A DNA stretch of 64,000 nucleotides, taken from contig CM063509.1 of NCBI GenBank assembly GCA_032207245.1, forward strand, positions 97,287,141 to 97,351,140, written 5' to 3'. Both the position numbers and the translations under genes were made by a program. This stretch comes from Pardosa pseudoannulata (taxonomy: Eukaryota > Arthropoda > Arachnida > Araneae > Lycosidae). Within the stretch, counting starts at the first letter, position 1. Each line of letters begins with the position of its first letter. The notes below the pieces were generated by a model. It ran no database searches and was not told where the DNA came from. It saw only the letters and a program-made list of their open reading frames with translations. Positions 23,380-36,618 of this stretch are shown piece by piece.

Positions 23380-24850
23380 CGAGGAGATTGAGATTATCAT
23401 GAATCGCGATGTGTGGAATCTAGTTCCTAAACCTGAGAACAGGAAAGTGATCGGATGCTGATGGGTATACAGAGTTAAACAAAACGAGGAAGGCGAAATC
23501 GTTAAGTATAAAGCTCGTTTAGTAGCTCAAGGTTTTCGACAACGAAAGGGTATAGATTATAATGAAGTTTTTAGCCCTGTTGTCAATTTTACAATAATAC
23601 GATTGTTTTTCTCAATTTTAGTTTCCCAGTACAAGTGGTACCACTGCCAGTTAGACGTAAAATCAGCTTACCTATATGCTTCTTTAAACGAAACAGTCTA
23701 CATGGATCAACCCCCAGGGTATAAAAATTCCGAAAAACCCCATTACATATGTCGCCTAGAGAAGGCATTATACAGTCTCCATCAAAGTGGTAGAGAATGG
23801 TTTGGGGAAATGCATGACAGCCTTGAAGAGTTGAAATTCCAAAAATTAGAATGGGAAAATTGTACGTATGTACTTGGATCCGATGTTTTACTACTTTTAT
23901 ATGTAGACGACATTGTGCTATTCGGAAGAATCAAGTCCGTGTTAAACGAAACAATAAGTAAATTAGGCGAAAAATTTGAGTTAAAAATTTTAGGTAGGAC
24001 TTCTAAACTATTAGGCGTTAGTTTTGAAGAGGTGGAAAACCAGTTGTATATCCACCAAACCGAATATATTAATATGATATACAAGAGATTTCAAGAATAT
24101 AAGATTCCAAAGGTATCTTTATTTATCGCCCCAGGTATTATTTTGTCGAAAGACCAGTGTCCTAAGAATGAGGCCGAAAAAGAAGAAATGGAGAGATATC
24201 CATATAGGAATTTGATCGGGTGTTTATCATTTCTGGCAAGCCGTACCCGACCCGATATCAGCTTTGCCGTTAATATATTTTCACAATTTCAGTCTAATCA
24301 TGGAATAGTACATTGGAACCTTTTATTAAAAATTTTAGGTTATGATCAAACACGAGATTTGAAATTAAAATTGTCTAATGAAGTGTATTTAAATGAATTA
24401 AATATAGATTGTTTCAGCAATGCTGACTTTGCAGCTAAACGAGACGACCGAGTCTCTATGGGCGGACTCATTTTGTTCTTCGGTAGCATACCAATAAATT
24501 GGAGGACATTCAAGCAAAAGTGCATAGCTTTATCAACATTTGAGGTAGAGTTCATTGCCTGTCCTCACCGAAGCTGCCAAAGAACTGGTATGGTATGTTC
24601 GGGTAATGCAAGAAGGTGAAAAATTCAATCTTTTCGGTGAGCAATGCCGTTTTTCCCTGTTTTGTGATAATAGGGCGGCCATCGACTTCTCAAATTCACC
24701 TATTGAGAATACCAGCTCTAAGCATATACACGTTTAATACCATTTCGTAAAGAATTTAATTAAAGATAAGTTGTTTACTTTAAAGTACGTAAACACTAAT
24801 AGTAATTTTGCAGATGTCTTTACAAAACCATTGTCTAAGGTTGGTCTACA
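23380..24850 (+). pseudogene. Copia reverse transcriptase and RNase H
   Basis: The RVT_2 domain starts near 23380 (EIEIIMNRDVWNLVP), is interrupted by a TGA near 23459, and continues in the 338-residue frame from 23603 with CQLDVKSAYLYASLNE, PPGYKN and the catalytic LLLYVDDIVLF near 23900. RNase H follows with CFSNADFAA (24415) and in a second phase after ~24555 (FCDNRAAIDFSN), ending ADVFTKPLSK at 24810-24840. Polymerase motifs are intact, but stops and a frameshift near 24560 inactivate it. Confidence 0.9.
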
Positions 24851-25053
24851 AACATTTATTAACAAAGTTTTTTATCTAGGAAAAGAATTTTTTTTTTATT
24901 ATTATTTAATTTAGGAAATGTTTTTTGAAACATTGATTTTCAAATATATTTCACATAATGTGAAGGACTCTTGAGTCGAAAGCAGTTTTTTTTTTTTTAA
25001 CCTTCAACATTTTGTTTGTAATTTAAGTCTTTAAGGTGTGTGAGGCGGGCCAA

Positions 25054-25724
25054 TGTTAGGAAATATTATTTTAGAAATACAATATTTCACTCATCCCTCA
25101 CCGTAAAGACAAGGCTGAGTTAGCGTGCGTCACCGAAGGAGAATATGAACGTGACGTGTTGACGGCGAGCACGCTTACGTTGCAGTGAGCGGAGCGGCGA
25201 GAAAGAGTACCAGGCGGTGGAAATCGCCGCCGCAGATGTTACCTGGCAGATATAAAAGCCGATGCTTTCTCCGGTGAGGGGGATTCAGAACTAGAGGGCT
25301 AGGCCCAGGCAGTTCTGTGCCAATACCATCCTGTAGTCCTGTGGTGAGGGAGATTACGGTGTGTTGTAGTCTGAGTCTGTGAACGACTTCCATGTGAAGT
25401 GGAGACGCCTGCTGTACATAGCCGAGGAGGTAGATGATGGATCGGCGATGCCGTCATTAGAGCTACCGCGGTTGGACTTATGTTTTTTACCGCTGCATGT
25501 TTTCATGCTTTCTTTTGTCAAGTATGTTTTTTTATTTTAAGGTTTGTGAATAGCAACCTTATTTTTGTACTGATACCAAGACTGGTATGTTCCATTAAAT
25601 ATTATGTAGTTATTATTTGCTCTAGCCGTAATTATTTTTTTAAGCTTCCACTGCGCACAACCTTTTTTCATATATACCAATAACTTCGTTATCTATCTCA
25701 CACTTTTAAGGGTGGGAGGTAACA
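25054..25724 (+). repeat. Copia 3' LTR (short form)
   Basis: TGTTAGG...GTAACA, 671 bp, preceded by the purine-rich GTGTGAGGCGGG. Lacks about 580 bp present in the 5' LTR. Confidence 0.9.
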
Positions 25725-26670
25725 GTATATGCCCTAACTTTGGTTGGGGGATATGGAAGCTCCGATATGTGCTTGCATCCTATTGGTGCACGATATTTTA
25801 TGTCATTACCCGGCATTATATGAAAATTTGCTGTTCTTTTCGTTCTAGACGCTGAGTGGTAAGGTGTCACCTAGATTAGGTAAGTATTTTAGTTATGGCG
25901 GGTGTTTCCCGAAATTTGCATCTTACCTGCTCTTTTGATTTACATTCGCCTAGATCAGGTTGTATTTTTTTTTCTTATCATTTTTTGGGATTTAGTATTT
26001 TAGTTATGGTGGATATAGTTATTTCGGTTCTTACTATTTTCATTCTAAATCCAACAAGATGGTTTGGTTTCGAACATTTTGTTTTTGTTCTTATCATTTT
26101 CTGGGATTCAGTTAATTCAGTTATGACGGGTAAAGTTATTTCGGTTTTGAAATTGTTAAAAAGTATCAATTATTTCGGTTTTGAAATTGTAAAAAATTGT
26201 TATTGTTTATTACTGTTTATTTGTTATAGTTTATTTTGCATTTCTTTTATTACAAGGGGGGGTTGAGGGGGAACACCCCGACATGTTAGATTTTTCATAA
26301 TATTAATGCTTATTAAAATGCTATATATTGTATTTATTCTGTTGACACATATCATAAATATTACTAATCTTTTATTTATTCTTTAAATAACGTAAAAATG
26401 ATGATTATTATGCTAATTTTATTTTAATAATGCTTTAATTTGTTAATCTGATTTTCCTTTTAAAGTTTAGTTTTGTTAATGTTGTGTTTTAAATATGCCC
26501 CGTGACCGCCGCCATGTTTTCTTTTTTTTTTTGTGATCTTTCAGAAAACACGCACCGCCACCATGTTTTTCTACTGGGCGATTTTTCAAATCACGTGTTT
26601 TTCTGTTGGTCGCCAAAAAAAAATATGGCGGATGGGACCTGCATCTATAATGCATCTGTTCCAATACCTC

Positions 26671-27784
26671 TTCAAACTCATGTGGTATCAAACAAAAAGC
26701 AGTAAGAAATATTACATAATAAATAATTTTTAATATGAAAAATCATGGAATTCTGGTATTATTCCATTTCACTGGAGCATATAATAAAGTCACCAAAAAT
26801 GTTACAACTGACACCAAATGGAACATCCCCACTAGTAACCTTTTATCACCACATTTTCAAAATCAGTCTCAGCCATTTCCTATCAGTTACATCATTTTCC
26901 TAATTCATAATAATAGTATTGTTGACAAACAATAATAATGCTAGCTTATCGCTAATAAAATCTGCTTGGACAGAATTTGGGTTGAAAAAATGGAAAAGTA
27001 CCCAATTCTGAACTTGCATTTTCTATTCATTTATACAGATATAATCATTTATAAATATAATTATTATTAAACTGTAAGTAAATGGGTCATACGAGTTAAT
27101 TAAAATAATTCATTAAAATTTTCTCCGCTGCAAATTTTTTTTTTTTTAAATTAGAAATTCTTTTTGAAAGGTTAAGGTAAATAAAAACGTTTTGGATGTA
27201 AAAATCCCCATTATATTCTGCTAAGTCCAGTATTTTACATAAGTTAATGCATAGTATTAACTTGTAAAATTGAAAATATTCTTACATTTATTTACTCATA
27301 ATAAAATTCATGCTTACTGAGCAGGTTTGAAATTTTTCAAGACATATCCAAATGGTAATCAAACTAATAATGATATATTTCTTATTTTTCTATAATACTT
27401 ATCACCTTAATTGTGTTGTTGAATAACTGTAATCATAACATTGGTAAATTTTGTCTAATGCCAAAATCTGCTGACCATTACTTCACTGAACTTGCATTTT
27501 GAGTACTAGTTTCTTTAATTAAATATTAGAATATCCTTTTGACCCATCAAGCACAAAAGAGCTTTTTTGTTACAGCTTTAGAAAAGGACTCCAGTGGCAG
27601 CTTTTAACATTTGGAGAATTTTTGCATTTATTGCTAGAAATTATAAGAGATGTAAATTGGACAGAATTATCTATAATGTCTGGTTCTACAAAGTTTGCAT
27701 TATTTTCCTAATTATCATAATTTACCTTATCATTAACTTACCATTATCTTAATTCATAAATAAAAGTAATTTTATAATATAAAT
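26671..27784. other. Intergenic, nothing recognised
   Basis: AT-rich; one T-run and short frames without motifs. Confidence 0.4.
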
Positions 27785-27960
27785 AAATAAACAAGCAGTG
27801 GTAACTGAGTTGGCAAAGCCAGCAATTTTATAACCGGCAGGCAGCAGGATTTGGACTCAAGATGACCAAATATCTGCCATGTTCATTATTGGAAGTTGGG
27901 GCAAGATAATTGGTTTGTGGTCACAATTCTTCCAAGTTAGAACAACAATAAAGAAGTAAA
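27785..27960 (+). repeat. Possible tRNA-derived SINE
   Basis: GCAGTGGTAACTGAGTTGGC resembles a pol III A box arm, followed about 30 bases on by GGATTTGGACTCAA, a degenerate B box. The rest could be a SINE body. No target duplication found. Confidence 0.35.
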
Positions 27961-27984
27961 AGGTATCTTAGGACAAAAAAAATG

Positions 27985-28830
27985 GGAACAGATGCGATAT
28001 CTATGCTCTTCCAACTGCCATGTTTTTTTTCTTGGTAATCTTGGCAAAAAACCCCATTTTTGAAAGTCGCCAAACAAAATTGGTGACAGAAAATGGCGTT
28101 CTCTGAAAGTTCACCAAGAAAAAGATATGGAGGGCACTACATCGCTTTTAAGACACCATACATAAAAATGGTATTTTCTGAAAGATCATCAAGAAAATAA
28201 ACATGGAAGAATAAAAGAAATTACTGAAGACTGTTGAGCACACAGAAAAAGAAATTTAAAACAAATTTAAAATTTGTGAGGGGGGAAACCCTCTTTCAAC
28301 ACCCACCCCCATGTTGTTACAACAACTATAAACACATAAACCATACACACAATTTTAATAAACATTAACAAAAGAAATAAGGACATACAAATTTAAAATT
28401 TGTAAGGGGGAAACCCCCCTCAACCCCCCATATTGTTATAACTAAAAATACATAAAAACACATATTTTAACACATACACACACATTTTAATAAACATTAA
28501 AAAAAGAAAATGTGCTTAAAAGTCTGCAGTAAATGCATACTAGTACTAACAAAAATGATTAAAAGAATGGTACAACCTGACCAGTGACCTCACCACGTGA
28601 GCACGTTCGAACTACACAAATCCAGTATAATTAGAAAAATATAGAGAAATTATTCAAAAAGGCGCCAGGTGGTCACATGCATCAATGGTGCTTAAAGAAT
28701 GAACCAAGGTTACCACCACAAAGCTCCAATTTCAGGTTAGAAAATGCTAAATAGACATTGCCCAGCAAAATGCTCAAGAAGCCGACAAATTTGGCGACAA
28801 AAGCCAGAGCGTAAATATCGCATCTGTACC
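27985..28830. mobile_element. M-family element, copy M4 (variant ends)
   Basis: Ends are GGAACAGATGCGATATCTATG and its inverse ATATCGCATCTGTACC, a relative of the M1-M3 termini with CGATAT replacing CATTATAG. Internal G-run/C-run blocks (GGGGGGAAACCC, then CAACCCCCCATATTGTT) and TTCTGAAAGATCATCAAGAAAA match the family. No flanking 8-bp duplication was found, so one border may be off or decayed. Confidence 0.7.
28261..28510. repeat. 126-bp direct tandem duplication inside M4
   Basis: ACAAATTTAAAATTTGT followed by a G-run starts at 28261 and again at 28387. Both units continue through a C-run, ATGTTG/ATATTG and a CACATA-rich segment to TTTTAATAAACATTAA. Confidence 0.85.
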
Positions 28831-29829
28831 TAATTTGATTACAGTGAAAAGAATTTCTAAAAATACAATTTAGAAGCCAAAGTAGCACCTCACATTGTTC
28901 ATCATTTGGTAGCGATTATTAAATTCAAAATGTTACATAAGTATCTAGATATAATTAAATTCATATATTGGTTAGGCAATTCAACTAAAAACTTTGACCA
29001 AAAATATATGAGGGGTACATGTATACGTAAGCTAATGTATAGATTACTGAATACATATGTTTTCAAAAAATGTTACTGGTTTAATAAAATGAGTTACATG
29101 TTTAAAAAAACAAGAAAAGTGACTAAGATGAAAAATGTAACTAAAAGTGACCAATGCCAAAAATAGGCAATTATAATCAGAAATGTGACTCTTCCTGACC
29201 CTTGCATTACAGACTTACCATAGCTCTGTCTTAAGGCCATACTGTCAAATCAATGAAGTTGCATAACTCTTTTTTACTTGTTAGGAAATGCGGACAGCTT
29301 AATCATGGTCCATTTCTTTCTCAAAAATGAGACAAAAACTAAAAGAAAAAGAGTGAGCCCTTTAAAAATTCCTAAGAATACAAAGAACATAAATATAAAA
29401 AATATAAGAACATAAATTTAACAAAACATAGGCAAAAAAATGCACTAAAAAGTAAACAATAGTTATAAAACAGTGTATAAGAGACAAATAGAGTGACAAG
29501 CTCCTATGTGAAAGTTGTAATGCACTGATACTGAGAAATTGCAGGGGGAGCTTATTTAGGATAAGGACCAGTTGTTATGATGGGTTATGCAACTAAACAT
29601 AAAAGTGTCAGATGCTCAACATATAACAATTAAATATCCCATCAGAATTTAATTATGAATATTCACTTTCACAATTATATCTGCATAACAAATATGTTAC
29701 TTTGACACTGATCCCAGTTGTGGACCACACTTAAAAATTTTTATATAAATTAGGGCTAAAAGAAATTTTAAGTTTATTTAACTTCAATTCAGAAGTCAAT
29801 TGGGGAGCCATTTAATTAAAAGATAAATG
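28831..29829. other. Intergenic, nothing recognised
   Basis: AT-rich; the plus-strand 86-codon frame at 28906-29166 is lysine-rich without motifs and is unlikely to be a gene. Confidence 0.35.
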
Positions 29830-30292
29830 AAAATCTTGTTGTACAAAACTCTTATAAGACCAGTGCTAACTTATGCCTCTGAGACTTGGTCACTCACGTC
29901 AAAAGAAAAAATGCTTGCACTCTTTGAAAGGAGAGCGTTGCGGACCATTTTTGGCAGTGTTTTTGACAGGTGAGCCTGGCAGAGAAGATTTAACTTTGAA
30001 CTGTGCAAGCTTTACAAAGAGGATGACGTCATCAAATTTATCAGGCTGAATAGAATGCGGTGGGCTAGACATCTATTGTGAATGGATGCAGATAGGCTGC
30101 TTTAAAAGTTTTTAATGCAGTCCCTTTTGGACAACGACCAAGGGGCTGACCAAAACGACGGTGGATCGACTGCCTGAAGTCGAACTTTGGTCTCAAAAAG
30201 ATTAGAAGATGGTGGTCCCAAGCACAAAACAGAGCAGGATGGGAAAAACTTCTTAAGAAGGCGAAGGCCCACAACAGGCTGTCGGGCCAACT
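29830..30292 (+). pseudogene. Non-LTR retrotransposon RT, C-terminal fragment
   Basis: The plus-strand translation, with stops, contains LLYKTLIRPVLTYASETWSL, then LALFERRALRTIFG, RFNFELCKLYKEDDV and LNRMRWARHL. These are the thumb/post-RT segments common to arthropod LINE polyproteins. At least two in-frame stops and frame changes occur (for example near 29971 and 30078). Only the end of ORF2 survives, as 5' truncation produces. Clade (RTE-, CR1- or Jockey-like) is not resolved. Confidence 0.75.
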
Positions 30293-30299
30293 ATAACTT

Positions 30300-32870
30300 C
30301 AATTCAATGAGTTTTTTTTGGTTTATACTAAACTAATTATTATTTAATTGATAAAAGTCAGTCTAGTTTATCCTTATATGCATATATAAGTACATACACA
30401 AATATTAATATTCTTTTTTAAAAGATTAACTGGCAGACAAAAATGTCATAAGTTTTAAGATTTTTTATTTATTCATTAGATAAGAAGTGGATCTAAAGTG
30501 GAGAATGTAACACCTAATCTGTTTTATAGCAATTCAATGTCTTTCAAAATTAAGACAAAGGGATGCACTTTTTGTTTGAAAAGAACCACTAAGGTAAAAG
30601 AACAACTTTGCTCTTAGTAGATCTTCATAATTTAAAAACCAAGCAGAAATATTTTTGTAACCAAGCAAAAGACCCCCACACCCCAACCCAGACTTGAACA
30701 TCCATCCCAGAAGAATTTTGGGAGAACTATGAGAACATTATGATTAGAAAAATAACTTGATACTTAATTTTTTAAATGTTGATATGTTATTATTTTGATA
30801 CATTTAATTTTAATTAACAGTACTTTAAATAATTTTGTAATTAAGAGTATATATCATTAGACAATATAAATATTTGTATGAAATGGATTAATATTAATCG
30901 CATACAAATTATACTTGAATTGTTTACATACTTATCAGTAATGAATATTACATAAATTGTGGTAACTTTAAAATAATAATTTAATAATTACTTAAAATGT
31001 TGAAAGTTTATTTTTATGTTAGAATTATGAAACGAATATTAAGTAAAGACAAATATAGTAGTGTTTTGAAGATTTAGTCAGTCATTAGTAAAGTCTAATT
31101 AAGAATGTAAGCGTACTCAAGTGTCACTCAAACAAGTAAATCTATAGAGGGCTTAGATCTTTTTAAAAATGCCTGTGTAACATATTGATACTTTAAGATT
31201 TAAAATAGAATATTTTACATTTATACTGGCAATTTTAAAAATGGTGAAAGTTTAAATATTTTAAATTCAAATATGAATTGAAATTCTGATTTTTTTATAT
31301 TAAATTCTTGCTTGCTTTAAAAAATTTTATCAACCTGTACTCTTAATTTATCCAAGAATAAAAAATTTGCAGCATTCTGAAAGATTTTGTTTTGAAAAAA
31401 ATTGACTACCACAAGAGAAAATTCTACATTTATTTAAAATCCATATTATGATACAAATGTACAATTTTCTCTTCTGCATAGTGATTGCCTAGATATATTT
31501 TATCATTGTTATAAGAATAAAAACTGTGGCTTTTCACAAGACTTTTTCTTTAAAGGGTTAATACTCTGGGGTTACAACTCTACAGGGAAAAATTACTCCT
31601 CAATATCTGATATTTTCCACCAGATAAAATTATAACAGTAATAGATTAAAAAAAGTGATATATCATAGAAAATGTATAATTAAAATAACTAAAATTTACT
31701 TTCTATTTTAAGTAAGTTCAAAGAAATTTAGGATTTTTTTTCTACTTAAATTTGATACATATAAATCCATGTGTAACAATATGACAATTCATAATTCTCC
31801 TGAAGAAATTCAATTTTATGATAAATCGTGTACAGCAGTTGATTAATATATTGTTTTAATCAACAAGACATTTAAGTATTTAAAATTTTATACAATGCTG
31901 TTATAAATATGGTATACATTTTAAAATTCGCCAGTTTAATGTTGTTCTTGCTGTCAGGATGCTACTCAAAACTTTTCCACAAATACCATACACTAGAAAC
32001 AAGATGTGTCATGAATTGCTAGAAGTTCATTTTCTGACATTTTTCAAGAATTCTGACATACTTTACTTTAAAAGGTCTTAGAAAAATTACATAGAAAATT
32101 CAAACGTGAATATATACGTGAATTGCACTTTAGAGTAGCAAAAATCTACTTTCAAGAGAGTATCAAAAGATTCAAATAATTTAAATCTATAAAATAAATT
32201 AAATAAAACACAATTATTTAAATTATATTCATATGAACTGTTTTTCTGGAAAATATTATCAATACTGAGATTTAAAAAGTGAGTTAGACCAATAAATTAC
32301 CACATTCAACTGTACAGAATGTCGCAATTACACAAAGTAAAACTTAACATACTACTATTACTACATTATAAATTAGTCATAAATAATAATTTTCAAATAC
32401 CTATATTTTGAGCACGTAATTGGTTAGTTAAATCGAGATGGAACTTTTGCATATAAGGGTCGGATTTTCTTATTTTGAACGCCAATGTTGACAAGATTCT
32501 GTTTGCTTTATGATTGTTGCCATATAGTAAAGAATTTTATTAAAAGTGAAATAAATTCAACCATGAAAAATTCATGTTGAAATGTTGTCAAAAAATAATA
32601 TTTTGTCACTAGTAAATTTATTTAATTAGTATCAAAATAAGTCTTGTTTTTCTTGGGTAAAAATAGCATTTTTATACTTGTCAAACATGTTTTGCATGTC
32701 AAAATTTTTGTGAGCGATTAAGGAAAAGAAATTCTAGTAATTTCTCTTAATCATAAGTAAAATTAATAATAATATGCCGACAGCAGCGATAATGCAGTGA
32801 CTATTATAAACATTAGCGTTGTTTTGGCAAACACAGTTTTTTTCCTAATTTGGCAACATACTCTTTTGTT
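30300..32870. other. Long AT-rich intergenic stretch, nothing recognised
   Basis: About 2.6 kb without sizeable open frames, obvious tandem repeats or element borders. It may contain old decayed mobile DNA I cannot classify by eye. Confidence 0.45.
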
Positions 32871-32872
32871 TA

Positions 32873-32950
32873 CTTCTTACTACATAGGCGACTAGAATCT
32901 GCGCCCGGACAAAACGCACTCGAGCTCTGATTGGTCAGGGGTAGTTCATC
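32873..32950 (+). repeat. 78-bp direct repeat, left copy
   Basis: Identical over 78 bp to 54974-55051 (from CTTCTTACTACATAGG to GTAGTTCATC). GC-rich compared with surroundings. It sits immediately left of duplicated segment A. Confidence 0.9.
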
Positions 32951-34662
32951 GAGAAAGAAACAGTCAATCTTCCGTCTCAGACAGGTGTCAATATTTGGCG
33001 CAGTATCGAAAGTTTGGCAAATCAATTTTGAAATATTTTTTATGTATACTTTAATGCTTTACTCTTTATATTAATTTCGGAATTAAGACATCTAATGTAT
33101 GACTTCTTACAACACTTACATATTCATATTTTATTCTTAAATAGAAGACAAAAAAAAATACATTTTTAATATAAGTTATACAGTAGTTATCATTTTTGGA
33201 TGGATTTATTCTGTTGTTTACAATCCTCAAAGTGCTAATGACAAATTAAGAAGATTAGAAATTTAGAATATGTTGCAAATAAAAATTATCTTGACATGCA
33301 TTTAACATTATAAAAGATTTCATTCCTTTTGTCGTCAGTCAGTTATTTAAGTGTACAAGTGATACAAAAATATTAATTTGATGAGACCCTAGCTGTCAAA
33401 TTATGTACAAATAACTATATATTCATATCTTAACTATTTAAAAATTAATCTAGAATTTCTCAATTTTATTCAGCAATTTTTAAATTTTATTACAGAGTTC
33501 AAACTATGTTTTACACTATGTATATACAACCAGAATAAATAGACTAATTACTTTATAGCAAAATTTACTTTTACTGCTCAGTAGAATTAAACATAGTGTT
33601 AAAATATTTTTTTCCCAAAGAATGTTTATTCTTTAAAACTTTGATAAATTTTTCCATATCCATTATTTTACCCTTTTAGAGTTATTAAACTTTTAGTAAA
33701 TAACAAAAAATCATTAACTTTAATGAGGTTAAGTTAATGGATAAATAAATATAACCTCATAAAAGTTAATGAATTTTTTAGTGGAAAATGCTCTAACAGC
33801 TATTTGTAAATTTATGGATATCTATATCCACTGCTCTATAGTCTATGTGGTAAACAGACATGATATCATTTATGTAATATTTTTACTACTCTAATTAGCT
33901 GTGTGAGTAGGCCTTTCAAAAATTATGCACTTCCAATTTAAATTGTCATATGTTGATAAACTGCCCCCTATGCCAGGAATTTCCTAACAACATTTCTAGG
34001 ATATGTGTAATTGACAAATTATGTTACAAAAAACATCCAATTTTTAGTTAATTTGATGCATATTTTATTTATCAAAGTATAATTTTATCTTTATATGATA
34101 ATATAACAAATTATAACAAAACATTATTAAACAATGTTATACAAAAATTTATGACCCATGGGTTTTTACTGACATAAATTAATGGTATTAAATAATTATC
34201 TCTTTAATAAGTATATGTTATGAAGAAAATGTTTGTTTGTATATTTGCTGGTGCTAATTAAAACATTGTTATAGATATAAATTTCGTGAATTTACAACAT
34301 CATTTATAAAATTTCTCTTAATTTTGTGTGAAAATGCATTTATTTACAGAGATATAACTTATTTAAAGAATCAAACCAACATAGTTATTTAAAAAAATAA
34401 AATTTTGATTAACTCTTTCATATTGAAACATTTAAAAAAAGATGAAACTTAAAATCTCTGTACAGATAACAAATCTGAACAAACTTGACTAATTGAATTT
34501 TTATTCAAAATGTTTATTTTTTTTACATTGCTTTTTTACATTACAACTTTTTATTATCTATTAGTTTAAGTATTTTTTATCTCACTTATAAATGAAACCT
34601 AAATCATTCAGAAGAATAAAATAAATAAAATTATACACACACACACATATTTGAACATTTGT

Positions 34663-34666
<4 letters not shown>

Positions 34667-34727
<61 letters not shown>
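34667..34727. repeat. (TA)n microsatellite
   Basis: TA tract in copy A; its counterpart in copy B (52962-53035) is longer. Confidence 0.9.
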
Positions 34728-34728
<1 letters not shown>

Positions 34729-34863
34729 CCAGCAAATTTTATTTAATACAAAAATACAAATTTCATGTTGCAATATAAAATTTAAACATAATGAAAACAG
34801 AATTTTCTCAATATTATTAATGTTTATAATCAGTCATAGAATGTAAATACAGCACTTCTTTAT

Positions 34864-36304
34864 TTAAATGTGTGAAACTTTCACCAATATTTTCTTTTCA
34901 TTATCTAAGGGTTTTAATAATGCTAAATTGGGATTCGATTTTTTCCTTCTTGTGGAGTTTGGAGTTTTAATTTTCTTACTAGGTAGTTCATTTTTAAAAT
35001 GTTCATGAATCTTAAAATTTACATGTTTAATTTTGTTGCTTAATTTTAGCACATTATGTATAGTATTTTCTTTTTTTTTTTTAGTTCTTTATTAATTTTA
35101 GGGTTTATTTCACAGCCTTTCAGAACATTTTCAAGAATGTTAATTTCTGGTTTTTAGATACTATTCAAACTATACATTTGCAAAATATTAGAAATTTCTT
35201 TTTCACCACTGCTGTTTTCAATATATGTATTTTTTTCTTTTGGTATTTCTCATATACCTGTATACTTGCATGAATATGTTTACATATGTTGTTTTAAATT
35301 ATTCGCACATGTATACTGAAACAGATGAAAGCACCCTTTGCAAATTGTGCACTTCAATTTATATTGCATGATACAAGTTGGATGTTCAACAATGTAATGA
35401 TGCTTATGATCTAATTTTTTTAGTTGATTTCACTTCACACTCATAATTATTTACTTTGGTTATCATATTGAGTGTAACTGTATGACTTTTAACATAGATC
35501 TAACTTATTTTAGTTATTCTATATGTATCAACATTTTTCATAAGTTTAATTAATCTTTGAACCTTCCCCTTATTTTACTAGAGCGAGAATAGTTTTATCT
35601 AATCTTTGTAATTTTTTTCTTTCTAGATAAAAATGCTTAAAAGTAAATGCATGTTAGTATTATTAGAAGCAAATTTAAAATATTCCCCAAACTCTTTGGT
35701 ATCAACTGAACTGAATATTTTTGTTTACAGTATGTAAATAGATAAAATAGATGTTATTAATAATCAATAAAGCTTATCTTCATGAATGACATACATTCTT
35801 TGTCATTTTTCATATTTTTGAAAATTATGCATGTATTTTAACTTTCAAAAACATGCCCCATTCCTGCCTCATGTAAGGGTGTGATAGGACATATTTATTA
35901 CCAATGTAATTGTTATTTTAAAACAACACTTCTATAATTACTCTCACCTTAATTTTTTTTAAAAATGGTAAAATATTTTAGATTGTCATCCTGAAACTTA
36001 CAATGTTGTATTAGTAGAAAATAATTTGTAAAACATACTTTTGTTAACTGTCCCAGTCATGTCTATTTTACCCCAATATGATATAAATTATTATCAAAAT
36101 CGGTAAATTCAAAATTTTCAACTTCAATTTGGGTATGATGATCATCTATACGCTCCCTTAAATGCTTATGAATCCAAATTTTGTGTCACTCGATGGACTT
36201 TCTAATCTCCGATTCAAAATCATGTTCACATAATTTTATGTTTTGTTAAAGAATCTTTCTTAATAAAAGGTTTTTTACAAATATTGCATCCATATGATGA
36301 TTCC
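34864..36304 (-). pseudogene. Decayed C2H2 zinc-finger coding sequence in copy A
   Basis: On the minus strand an ATG near 36304 opens MESSYGCNICKKPF, then KKDSLTKHKI (a C2H2 finger), and stops. In another phase CEHDFESEIRKSI is followed by HKIWIHKHLRERIDDHH. About 1 kb further (near 35335) CTICKGCF...NNLKQHM is a second finger with altered spacing, and 35052-34864 encodes a basic stretch (STRRKKSNPN). The frames are broken by many stops. It may be the relic of a finger-bearing gene captured by, or belonging to, the duplicated unit. A tandem echo of the first ~90 bp lies at 36420-36490. Confidence 0.55.
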
Positions 36305-36618
36305 ATTTTTCATGAAATAAAATATAAACTTAGCGAATAAGTCAACCACAAAAAAAGCACGTGGTGGCGAATTACTATGTAAATACAGCAGTTAAGTGAT
36401 CTTTTATAATAAAAAATTTTTCATAAATGTTGCATCCATAGCATGGCTTATTTTTCATGAAATAAAATATAAACTTAGCGAATAAGTCAACCACAAAAAT
36501 GCACGTGGTGGCGTGCTACAAAAATGCGTGTTATTCCCTGGGCGACGGCACACTATATAAATTCGGCACTACAGTTGGCGAAATAATCTCTAGAAAGTAT
36601 GAACGGAGGGAAGCTGGT

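Larger units (their letters stand above)
19437..25729 (+). mobile_element. Copia-type LTR retrotransposon, degenerate
   Basis: The element spans 19442-25724 and is flanked by the 5-bp duplication GTATA (19437-19441 and 25725-25729). Order is 5' LTR, tRNA-iMet anticodon-complementary primer site, Gag, protease, integrase, reverse transcriptase, RNase H, purine-rich stretch, 3' LTR. Integrase preceding reverse transcriptase is diagnostic for Copia/Pseudoviridae. Frames are broken at several places and the LTRs have diverged, so the copy is old and inactive. Confidence 0.95.
19331..26670. mobile_element. M-family element, copy M2, split by a Copia insertion
   Basis: The ends are GATACAGATGCAATATAGAC at 19339 and ATAATGCATCTGTTCC ending at 26662, flanked by the identical 8-bp repeats AATACCTC (19331-19338 and 26663-26670). 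Removing the Copia element with one 5-bp duplication leaves about 1.04 kb. The right part shares with M1 the G-run block (GGGGTTGAGGGG) followed by ACATGTTAG, GTTATTTCGGTTCTTAC-type segments and CCGCCATGTTTT motifs. No transposase. Confidence 0.85.
32951..36618. repeat. Duplicated segment, copy A (uninterrupted)
   Basis: From GAGAAAGAAACAGTC to GGGAAGCTGGT this 3,668-bp stretch is nearly identical to 39948-54884 once the BEL and Gypsy insertions are removed from the latter (about 3,630 bp). Differences seen are scattered substitutions and small indels, for example a 5-bp deletion near 46587 and microsatellite length; by eye about one percent. It carries a decayed zinc-finger frame and a (TA)n tract. 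Copy A is cut by the assembly gap inside a hairpin arm that is complete in copy B. Confidence 0.9.

Noticed and set aside
34000..36000. CRISPR-like or other spaced repeats
   Set aside because: No regularly spaced short repeats exist; recurrences are explained by the segmental duplication, tandem arrays and microsatellites, and the genome is eukaryotic.
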